Assembly: GCA_035487295.1 (NCBI GenBank)
Contig: DATHMH010000043.1
Coordinates: 186,001 to 250,000, forward strand
DNA: 64,000 nucleotides
Direction: 5' to 3'
Origin: QIAW01 sp035487295
GTDB lineage: Bacteria; Acidobacteriota; Terriglobia; Terriglobales; Acidobacteriaceae
Shown here: piece by piece, positions 52,765 through 60,274 of the stretch
Position numbering within the stretch: the stretch's first letter is position 1
How the letters are laid out: each line of letters begins with the position of its first letter
Position numbers and translations under genes: made by a program
Notes under the pieces: model-generated
The model's database searches: none
What the model was told of the DNA's origin: nothing
The model's input: only the letters and a program-made list of their open reading frames with translations

Positions 52765-54141
52765 ATGTTGGCGCTCAAATATTTACTCATGACCATTAGC
52801 TTCGGGCTTTTCGCCGTCGCTCTCGCTTTAACCGCTTTTGATTTTTCACTTTTGTTTCAATACCGCCGTTTACTGGCCAAGGGCAGTACGGAGAACCTGC
52901 CAATCCCGCGGCCGGTGCGCTGGGCATGGGCGGCAAAGTTATGTGCCGTGGCCTTGCTGCCCATGCTCATTGCGCAAGGCATTGTGGTGATCCCCAGCGG
53001 TATGGCGGGCGTGCGTGTCAGCCAGGTTTCCGGGCCGCAACCGGGCACTCTTTACCCGGGCGCCCATTTCGTCAAGCCGCTGCTCGAAGATGTAGTGCTC
53101 TATGACACCCGCCAACAGATTTTTACGGCCGGCGGCGAGGAAGAAGAGAACACCGAAGAGCAGGCTGCAACCCCGGCGAAGAGCGTCAAAGCGAAAAGGA
53201 ACGGCATCCTCACGGTTCAAGCGCGCGAAGGATTGCCCATTGGCATCGCGACCACGGTTCGCTATCGCCTCGATGCCAACCGGCTGGTCTTCATCCACAA
53301 CAACCTGCCGCGCAACATTGAAGATGAACTGGTGCCCTCGGTTGTGGCCAGCACCTTCCGCGACCTGATTCCCAATTACACCGTGCGCGAGGTCTTTGCG
53401 GTCAAGCGCGAAGAAATCCGCCGTCTGGCCTCTGACGAGATCACCAAAAAGCTTGGTGAGGATGGAATCGTAGTAAACGAAGTCATGTTGCGCGATATCC
53501 AGCTTCCGCCGGAATATTCGCAAGGCCTGCAAGGCCTGTTGCTCAAAGAGCAGGAGGCCGAGCGCATGGGCGTGGAAACTGAGATCCAGGCCAAGCAGGT
53601 GAAGATTGCCGAGTTGCAGGCGGAGGCGTCAAAGGTTCAAGAGGTTAAGCGCGCCGAAGGCGACGCGGGAGTGCGTGTATTGCAAGCCAAGGCCGAGGCT
53701 GATGCCATGCAATACACGCTACCGCTGAAGCAAAAACAGATTGAAGAGAGCCGTCTGGAAGCCGAAGCGCGCAAAGAAGCCACCATCAAGAACGCTGAAG
53801 CTGCCGCCGAAGCCAAAGTGATAGACAGCAAGGCGGAGACCGAGCGCCGCAAGCTGCTGGCCGATGCGGAAGCCAATCGCATCCGCGTAGTAGCGGCGGC
53901 CGACTCCGAGCGTCTGAAGAGCGAGGCGGTGGCGCTCCGGCAGAACCCGCTGCTCATCAACAAGATCATGGCAGAGCGGCTCTCCGACAAGATCCAGATC
54001 ATGATGGTGCCGATGGACGGCAAGTTCTTCCTGGGCGACCTGCTGCACGGGACCCCTGGCGGCGGCGCAATGACCTCTCAGTCAGCGCCGGCGCCGGACG
54101 ACCCGGCGGACGATTCCGCCACTAACACCGCAAGCCGCTGA
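52765..54141 (+). CDS. SPFH/Band 7 (flotillin/prohibitin-like) membrane protein
   Basis: GGGG lies 6-10 bases before ATG 52765. The 458-residue protein has two N-terminal membrane helices (about 5-30 and 55-78), an SPFH domain (about 85-270, e.g. VVIPSGMAGVRVSQVSG..LYPGAHFVKPL) and a long Glu/Ala/Lys-rich coiled coil (about 275-400) ending in a Pro/Asp/Ala-rich tail. Such proteins form membrane-bound oligomeric rings affecting proteases or membrane domains. No NfeD or FtsH partner is adjacent. Confidence 0.88.
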   Translation: MLALKYLLMTISFGLFAVALALTAFDFSLLFQYRRLLAKGSTENLPIPRPVRWAWAAKLCAVALLPMLIAQGIVVIPSGMAGVRVSQVSGPQPGTLYPGAHFVKPLLEDVVLYDTRQQIFTAGGEEEENTEEQAATPAKSVKAKRNGILTVQAREGLPIGIATTVRYRLDANRLVFIHNNLPRNIEDELVPSVVASTFRDLIPNYTVREVFAVKREEIRRLASDEITKKLGEDGIVVNEVMLRDIQLPPEYSQGLQGLLLKEQEAERMGVETEIQAKQVKIAELQAEASKVQEVKRAEGDAGVRVLQAKAEADAMQYTLPLKQKQIEESRLEAEARKEATIKNAEAAAEAKVIDSKAETERRKLLADAEANRIRVVAAADSERLKSEAVALRQNPLLINKIMAERLSDKIQIMMVPMDGKFFLGDLLHGTPGGGAMTSQSAPAPDDPADDSATNTASR

Positions 54142-54172
54142 TCGCCCAAGTGGAGGTGCCTGGCTAATCCAA

Positions 54173-54219
54173 ACGGATGACTCCCCTCGCCGTGGTGGGG
54201 TCATCCGTGGCCGGGTTTT
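54173..54219 (+). terminator. Probable terminator after the SPFH gene
   Basis: ACGGATGAC(T)CCCC (54173-54186) pairs with GGGGTCATCCGT (54197-54208), one bulge, followed after seven bases by TTTT. Stem is strong, T-run weak. Confidence 0.5.
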
Positions 54220-54249
54220 CTGCCGCAATGTACGAGGGAGCAACATGCT

Positions 54250-55536
54250 ATGATGCGCTCGTTGACCCCGGCAACCACATGTCAGGGCACGATCCCACTC
54301 AGCGGGATCGTGCCAAAAACGCACAGAAGCAAATGGGCTTTAGTCCCTGCGCTTGCTTGCGCCCTCGCGCTTCTTTTGCTTCCACAATTACGTGCCCAAT
54401 CCATTCCCACAAATTGGACCGAAGCCGCCCGCGAACTGGCGCGCCAGATCAGCGAAAAAGCCGGATCGCCTTCCAGCATTTCTCTGACTATAAAAAATTC
54501 TTCCTCGCTGGTAAACGCTGACGTCGCCGAGATTCGCCACACGGTTGAAACGCAATTAAGCTCCTCGGGAATGCGAATCGTAAAGCCCGATCAATCGGTT
54601 GCCGATATACAGCTTACGCTCTCGCAAAATGTGCAGGGCTGGCTTTGGGTGGCAGAGATCCACCACGGCGCCACCAGTGACGCGGCCCTGGTTCCCGTTT
54701 TTACTCGACAGGCGCCGCCGCTTCCCGGCGTCTCCAGCACGATTACGCTGCATAAGACTTTTCTTTGGGCACAGCCCGATGCCACCCCGGTGCTGGATGT
54801 GGCCGTACTTGGCGGAGGTTCCAATCCCAACGCGTTGCTGGTGCTCGATTCTTCCATGGTCTCTCTTTACCATGCGCAGCAGTCGCACTGGGAGCTGGAG
54901 CAGTCACAGCCCATTGCGCGCTCCAAGCCCTGGCCCCGCGACCTGCGCGGACGCCTCATGCTGGGCCATGACCGCAAATTTGAAGCCTACTTGCCGGGGA
55001 TGAAATGCAGCGGCTCCGCCGATTCAGGCTTGACCATGGAATGCCACAATGCCGACGATCCCTGGCCGCTGGGGAATAATAATGATGGTCCGAAGGCTTT
55101 CTTTGGCGCGCGGAATTTTTTTACTGGGGTCATGACCTCAGGGATTGCCAGCCCAGGCCCTTTCTTTTCCGCGGCCGTGGCGCAGCCAGACTCCAAAGAG
55201 TGGTTCTTCCTTCAGACCAGCAACCAGTTGCATTTCGGCGCGAGTGCCTCGCCCGGCATCAATGGTTGGGGGAGCAATGTTGCCGCCATCAAATCCAACT
55301 GCGGACGAAGCTGGCAACTCCTGACAACGGGCGCAGGCGACTACACACAATCTGATTCCGTCCAGGCAACTGAAGTCGAGGCCAGCGCCATTACGCCCGC
55401 AGGAGCGCCGGTAGATTTCCCCGGCCCGGTAACTGCTCTGTGGCCCGCAAGTGACGGCAACAGCGCCATTGCGATATCCAAGAACCTGGGCACTGGAAAA
55501 TATGAAGCGTTCAGTCTTTCTATTACTTGCCGCTAG
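54250..55536 (+). CDS. Secreted protein of unknown function
   Basis: AGGGAG 9 bases before ATG 54250 supports this start. The 428-residue protein has a late hydrophobic signal segment (WALVPALACALALLLLPQLRAQS, about residues 29-51), then a mixed domain with SSISLTIKNSSSLVNADVAE, VTTLLNVQ-like strands and a C-terminal GPVTALWPASDGNSAIAISK segment suggesting repeat strands. No motif recognised. The next gene starts 32 bases before this one ends, so they are coupled. A perfect 11-bp inverted repeat lies within its codons 13-22. Confidence 0.65.
   Translation: MMRSLTPATTCQGTIPLSGIVPKTHRSKWALVPALACALALLLLPQLRAQSIPTNWTEAARELARQISEKAGSPSSISLTIKNSSSLVNADVAEIRHTVETQLSSSGMRIVKPDQSVADIQLTLSQNVQGWLWVAEIHHGATSDAALVPVFTRQAPPLPGVSSTITLHKTFLWAQPDATPVLDVAVLGGGSNPNALLVLDSSMVSLYHAQQSHWELEQSQPIARSKPWPRDLRGRLMLGHDRKFEAYLPGMKCSGSADSGLTMECHNADDPWPLGNNNDGPKAFFGARNFFTGVMTSGIASPGPFFSAAVAQPDSKEWFFLQTSNQLHFGASASPGINGWGSNVAAIKSNCGRSWQLLTTGAGDYTQSDSVQATEVEASAITPAGAPVDFPGPVTALWPASDGNSAIAISKNLGTGKYEAFSLSITCR
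54286..54314. promoter_or_regulatory. Perfect 11-bp inverted repeat at the 5' end of the operon
   Basis: GGCACGATCCC (54286-54296), 7-nt spacer, GGGATCGTGCC (54304-54314). It overlaps the start region of the secreted-protein gene, so it could be an operator or an RNA hairpin controlling its translation. A GTG at 54310 inside the right arm is an alternative start. Confidence 0.4.
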
Positions 55537-56929
55537 CCTCTTGCTGGTAGGCCCCGGCCATGCGGCCACCCGGCCGCATTATGGCGGAACTTTGCGCATT
55601 GAGTTGCGCGCGCCTTTGGCTTCCCTCGACCCGGCTGAGACGGAGGCTTCTTCTGCAGCGCAATCGGCACAGGAACATATTGCTGCTTTGATCTTCGATC
55701 CCCTGGTCAGGCTTGATGAAAAGGGCGCCGCACAACCGGCCTTAGCGCTCACCTGGCAGCATGCGCCTGACTTCAGGAGTTGGCAATTCACATTGCGCTC
55801 ATATATTAAGTTTCATGATGGAACCCCGTTCAATGCAGCCAAAGCGGTGGAATCTTTGCTGAAAATCGCGAATCCTCACTGGCGGGTGCGTGCGGAGGGC
55901 AATGATTCACTGATGTTTGAATCTGATTCGCCGCTGCCCAATTTGCCGGCAGAGCTTGCGCAAATGCGTTACGCCATCGCGCACGGCTCCGGCAATGCAA
56001 TCAGCGGCACCGGGCCTTTTCAGGTGACCTCGTGGCAGCCCGGCAAGCAACTTGTGCTGAAAGCCAATGACGATTACTGGGACGCGCGCCCGTATGTAGA
56101 TTCCATCGAGATCGCCCTCGGCCGCTCTCTGCACGACCAGATGGTTGACCTGGAACTGGGCCGGGCCGACGTAATTGAGGTAGGCCCCGACCAGGCGCGC
56201 AGCGCGGCCCAGGAGGGCAAGCGCGTAGTAACGTCATCGCCGAACGAAGTCTTTGCCCTGCTCTTCAATCCTCAGAAAGCCATGGTTCAAGATGAGCGCC
56301 TGCGCGAAACCATTGCCGGCGCGCTTGATCGTGTTGCCATTAATAATGTCTTGCTGCAAAAAGAAGGCGAGCCCTCGGGCGCCCTGCTGCCGCAGTGGAT
56401 CAGTGGATATGCATTCTTGTTTCCTGCGGCCCACAATCTGGAGCACGCCCTGCAGTTGCGCGGTGAGATCATGGTTCCCGCAACGCTCGTGCTTGAGTAT
56501 GATTTCTCTGATCCTCTGGCCAAGGCCATAGCGGAACGGGTCGCCGTGAATGCGCGGGACGCGCGAATTAATATGCAGGCATTGGGAGAAAACCTGGGTG
56601 CACGCGGCGGCAGCGCTGATCTTCAACTTGTGCGCGTTCGTTTTGCCTCGCTGGACGCAGCTACTGCCCTCAGCAACGTCGCTGCAACTCTTTCACCGGC
56701 CGACGCGTCGCAAGGGCGCGCCGCAGGCACGGTCGCCGAAGTTTACCGCGCGGAAAGCGCCATGTTGAATGGATTCCAAATAGTTCCCATCGCCCAGGTT
56801 CCCGAAGCCTGGGGGCTGAGTGGCCGGGTCAAGAACTGGATGCAACCCCGCCCCGGCGGCTGGAGCGCCGCTGACGTCTGGCTCGATGTTTCTTCCGGCC
56901 CTGATTCTCGTGTGGAAGGCCGCCCGTGA
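55505..56929 (+). CDS. Family 5 extracellular solute-binding protein
   Basis: I chose ATG 55505, where the signal peptide (VFLLLAASLLLVGPGHAA) begins; the frame is open to 55451. The 474-residue protein follows the peptide/nickel-binding SBP_bac_5 plan: GGTLRIELRAPLASLDPAE, LIFDPLVRLDEKG, QPALALTWQ, YIKFHDGTPFNAAKAVESL, GTGPFQVTSWQPGKQLVLKAN, and LREAI/ALDR-like LRETIAGALDRVAI. It is slightly short for the family (usually ~520). No permease or ATPase genes accompany it; instead it overlaps a sensor kinase gene by 4 bases, suggesting a ligand-sensing role. Confidence 0.85.
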   Translation, partial: KRSVFLLLAASLLLVGPGHAATRPHYGGTLRIELRAPLASLDPAETEASSAAQSAQEHIAALIFDPLVRLDEKGAAQPALALTWQHAPDFRSWQFTLRSYIKFHDGTPFNAAKAVESLLKIANPHWRVRAEGNDSLMFESDSPLPNLPAELAQMRYAIAHGSGNAISGTGPFQVTSWQPGKQLVLKANDDYWDARPYVDSIEIALGRSLHDQMVDLELGRADVIEVGPDQARSAAQEGKRVVTSSPNEVFALLFNPQKAMVQDERLRETIAGALDRVAINNVLLQKEGEPSGALLPQWISGYAFLFPAAHNLEHALQLRGEIMVPATLVLEYDFSDPLAKAIAERVAVNARDARINMQALGENLGARGGSADLQLVRVRFASLDAATALSNVAATLSPADASQGRAAGTVAEVYRAESAMLNGFQIVPIAQVPEAWGLSGRVKNWMQPRPGGWSAADVWLDVSSGPDSRVEGRP

Positions 56930-58752
56930 GTTTGCGGGTCAGGCTGGTTGCGCTGTTCACCATCACGATCGCACTTACGGTGTTTCTGGTGGCTGCGCTG
57001 GTCTCTTCGAGTACGACCCGTGCTTACGAGCGTATTGATGAAGCCCTCACCGAGGCGTTGGTCAATCAGTTTCGCCAGGAGTTCTCCAAGCGCGGCACTG
57101 AAATAAATCAACGGGTGACGGCCATCGCCGATTCTGACGACATGAAACTCCGCCTGGCCGTGGACCTGGCCCGCTCCGCGCCCGATTACTCTTCCTTCGT
57201 GCAAGAGGCCGATCATCTGAACGCCGGCCGGCTCGGTCTGCTGGAATTGACCGCGCAGGATGGCACGATTATCTCCTCCGTGCAGTGGCCGGCGCGTTTT
57301 GGGTACAAGGAAGAGTGGCTGGCGCAGGCCCCGCCCTCGGAGTGGAAGGCGCAACCTTTTTTTCTTCAACAAATCGAACTGCCCGACGGCGATGCCCTGG
57401 CAATTATTACCGTGCGTCCGGTGGATGTCGCCGACAAGATTTTCTACCTCGCTGGAGGCGAGCGCCTGGACCGTGAGTTCATGACATCGTTGCCCTTGCC
57501 TCGCGGGCTGGACGCGTGGCTGTATCGTCCTCCGCCGGCAGCCACAACCTCGGCGACGATGCTGACCAGTCAGGGCGCCGCCTCATGGGATGAAAACGAC
57601 CCGCACTGGACACAGCTCAACCACTTCATATCTGAAGTCCAGAAGCAGCGCGGCGAATTGCACGACACCATCGAGTGGCAGGATTCCTCCGGCGCTTCTG
57701 TAACGCAAACAGTTTATGGGATTCCACTTCTGGGCAGAAACAACGAGGTTCTGGGCGTACTGCTGGTCAGCAGCTCACGCGCGGAACTGTTGCATCTCAC
57801 ACGCCGCATTCGGTGGGTGGCAGCGGCCGTCGCCGGCGGGGGGATTCTGTTTGGCATCCTGCTCAGTCTGTGGCTGGCGGCACGGGTGACGCGCCCGGTA
57901 GAACGGCTCGCGGTGGCCGCCGATGAAGTTGCCGCCGGCAACCTGGGCGCGCAGGTGGATGATTCCGCGCACGACGAAATCGGGCGTCTGGCCTATGCCT
58001 TCAATCGCATGACCCGCGAACTGCTCGAGCAGCGCGAGCGCCTGCTGCAGAGCGAGCGCGTCGCCGCCTGGCGCGAACTGGCGAGGCGGCTGGCCCATGA
58101 ATTGAAGAACCCCCTGTTCCCCCTGCAAATCACCGTAGAAAATATGCTGCGCGCCAAAGAGAGCAGTCCAGAGCAATTTGAAGAGGTATTTCGCGAAGGC
58201 GCAGAGACTCTGCTGACCGAAGTCGCCAATCTGAAGACAATTATTGGACGCTTCAGTGATTTTTCCAAAATGCCCGCGCCGCAATTGCAGGCAATATCGG
58301 TGAATGAAGCGGTCAGGAAAGCGGTGAAAGTCTACGAGCCGCAGTTTTGCTCCAAAGGGCGTCCCCTGATCACCCCGCGCTGGGAGTTGGACGCCTCGCT
58401 CGATAGCGAAAAGATTGAAGCCGACCCTGATCTGCTGCACCGCGCCCTCTCCAATTTAATCCTGAATGCGCTTGATGCCATCCAGGAGCACGGAACCCTG
58501 ACCCTGTGCACGCGCAACCTGGGCGCAACCGTGCAGATTGAAGTAGCAGATTCCGGCGTCGGACTCACCGAAGAAGAATGCCAACGCCTGTTCACGCCCT
58601 ACTACACCAGCAAGCAATATGGCACCGGCCTGGGACTGGCCATCGTGCAGTCGGTCGTGAGCGACCATCATGGCAAAATATGGGTCAACAGCACCCCCGG
58701 GAAAGGCACGACTTTTGTGATGGAATTGCCCAGGCATCCGGCTTTACTCTAA
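56926..58752 (+). CDS. Sensor histidine kinase (NtrY-like)
   Basis: A GTG start at 56926 overlaps the binding-protein stop (GTGA). The 608-residue protein has a first membrane helix (about 5-28), a ~260-residue extracytoplasmic sensor, a second helix (about 293-318), HAMP (about 318-370), HisKA with H391 in RLAHELKNPL, and HATPase with N-box LSNLILNALDAI and DSGVGLT, GTGLGLAIV. HELKNPL is the NtrB/NtrY-type H-box. It is 34 bases from the NtrC-like regulator, an obvious cognate pair. Confidence 0.92.
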   Translation: MSLRVRLVALFTITIALTVFLVAALVSSSTTRAYERIDEALTEALVNQFRQEFSKRGTEINQRVTAIADSDDMKLRLAVDLARSAPDYSSFVQEADHLNAGRLGLLELTAQDGTIISSVQWPARFGYKEEWLAQAPPSEWKAQPFFLQQIELPDGDALAIITVRPVDVADKIFYLAGGERLDREFMTSLPLPRGLDAWLYRPPPAATTSATMLTSQGAASWDENDPHWTQLNHFISEVQKQRGELHDTIEWQDSSGASVTQTVYGIPLLGRNNEVLGVLLVSSSRAELLHLTRRIRWVAAAVAGGGILFGILLSLWLAARVTRPVERLAVAADEVAAGNLGAQVDDSAHDEIGRLAYAFNRMTRELLEQRERLLQSERVAAWRELARRLAHELKNPLFPLQITVENMLRAKESSPEQFEEVFREGAETLLTEVANLKTIIGRFSDFSKMPAPQLQAISVNEAVRKAVKVYEPQFCSKGRPLITPRWELDASLDSEKIEADPDLLHRALSNLILNALDAIQEHGTLTLCTRNLGATVQIEVADSGVGLTEEECQRLFTPYYTSKQYGTGLGLAIVQSVVSDHHGKIWVNSTPGKGTTFVMELPRHPALL

Positions 58753-58786
58753 GGGTTCCCAGCCAAACCATTAAGCTAAGGTCTAT

Positions 58787-60181
58787 ATGAAAGCGCGACT
58801 GTTAATCATCGATGACGATCCCAACACCCTGGCTTCTCTCGCCCGGGCCTTCCGGCTCGCAGGGCACGAAGCAGCGGTCTGTGACAGCGCCACACGCGCG
58901 CTGGAAATGCTCAAGACAGAAGAATTCGACCTGATTTTTTCAGACGTGGTTATGCCGGGAAAAGACGGACTGACATTTTTGGAGGAATTCAAATCCCTGG
59001 GCATGGTCACTCCGGTGGTCATGATGTCTGGCCAGGCGCATATCGCTATGGCGGTCCGCGCCACGCGGCTGGGCGCCATTGATTTTCTGGAAAAGCCAAT
59101 TTCGTCAGACAAGCTCCTTCTTACCGTCGAAAACACATTGCGGCTTAAGCGCCTGGAGGAAGAAAATCGCCAGCTCCGGCAGAAGCTGGGCAAGCACGAA
59201 ATGGTGTTTGCCAGCGACTCCATGAAACGCATTCTGGCACAAATTGAGCGCGTGGCTGCCACTGAGACCCGGGTTTGCATCCTCGGCGAAAGCGGCACTG
59301 GCAAGGAACTGGTCGCGCGCACCCTGCATGCCCGCAGCCAGCGCAGCAAAGGTCCACTGATTACGTTGAATTGCGCGGCCGTTCCGGTTGAGCTGGTGGA
59401 AAGCGAATTATTCGGCCATGAAAAAGGCGCCTTTACCGGAGCGGCTGGGCGCCATATCGGCAAATTTGAGCAGGCGCAAGGCGGCACACTGTTTCTCGAC
59501 GAGATTGGAGACATGCCCGCAGCCATGCAGGCGAAGCTGCTGCGCGTGCTGGAAGAAGGCGAGATTGAGCGAGTGGGCGGCGGAGCGCCGGTCAAGGTTG
59601 ATGTCCGGGTGGTTGTGGCCACCCACCGTAATCTGGAAAACCTGGTGCGCGAAGGCAAATTCCGCCAGGACCTCTACCACCGCATCTTCGTCTTTCCGGT
59701 GGTCCTGCCGCCCTTGCGTGAACGTCGTGAAGACATTCCTCTGCTGGTTGAGCACTTCAGCCGTCAACTGGCTGAGCAAAACGGCTGGAAGCCTGTGAAC
59801 TTCTCCCCTGAGGCCCTTCGTGCCCTGCAACTTTACAATTGGCCGGGCAATATCCGCGAGCTGCGTAATGCGGTTGAGCGCATCCTGCTTTTTGCCACTG
59901 GTGATTCGGTGGATATCGCAGCGGTTCACATGGCGCTTCCGCAGACCACACCAGCCAGCCAGGCTTCCGACCCCCTTGCCACGCCTGTCGGCGGGCTGGC
60001 CGAACGGGTTGAAGCCTACGAGCGAGAGCAGGTGCTGGCGGAACTCAAGCGCCAGCAATTTCACATCACCAATACGGCCAAGGCCCTGGGCCTGGAACGC
60101 AGCCATTTGTATAAGAAATGCCAGCAACTGGGCATTGACTTGAGCACGGCAAAGAAGGGAACCGAGACTGAATCGGTTTAA
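58787..60181 (+). CDS. NtrC-family sigma-54-dependent response regulator
   Basis: The 464-residue protein has REC (1-120, D53, K in LEKPI), a AAA+ domain (about 140-375) with Walker A GESGTGKE (167-174), the sigma-54 contact loop GAFTGA (214-219), Walker B GTLFLDEIGD and the R-finger segment YNWPGNIREL, then a Fis-type HTH (about 425-458, TAKALGLERSHLYKK). It activates sigma-54 promoters upon phosphorylation by the adjacent kinase. Targets unknown; a possible sigma-54 site occurs elsewhere at 34438-34452. Confidence 0.93.
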   Translation: MKARLLIIDDDPNTLASLARAFRLAGHEAAVCDSATRALEMLKTEEFDLIFSDVVMPGKDGLTFLEEFKSLGMVTPVVMMSGQAHIAMAVRATRLGAIDFLEKPISSDKLLLTVENTLRLKRLEEENRQLRQKLGKHEMVFASDSMKRILAQIERVAATETRVCILGESGTGKELVARTLHARSQRSKGPLITLNCAAVPVELVESELFGHEKGAFTGAAGRHIGKFEQAQGGTLFLDEIGDMPAAMQAKLLRVLEEGEIERVGGGAPVKVDVRVVVATHRNLENLVREGKFRQDLYHRIFVFPVVLPPLRERREDIPLLVEHFSRQLAEQNGWKPVNFSPEALRALQLYNWPGNIRELRNAVERILLFATGDSVDIAAVHMALPQTTPASQASDPLATPVGGLAERVEAYEREQVLAELKRQQFHITNTAKALGLERSHLYKKCQQLGIDLSTAKKGTETESV

Positions 60182-60274
60182 GGGCGTGCTGGGAACGCAT
60201 AAAGTACTTGAAAAAGAGCTTAAATTGCTTCATGATGCAGGTCTCCCTACACCGTCCTATAACCCTCGGCAATT

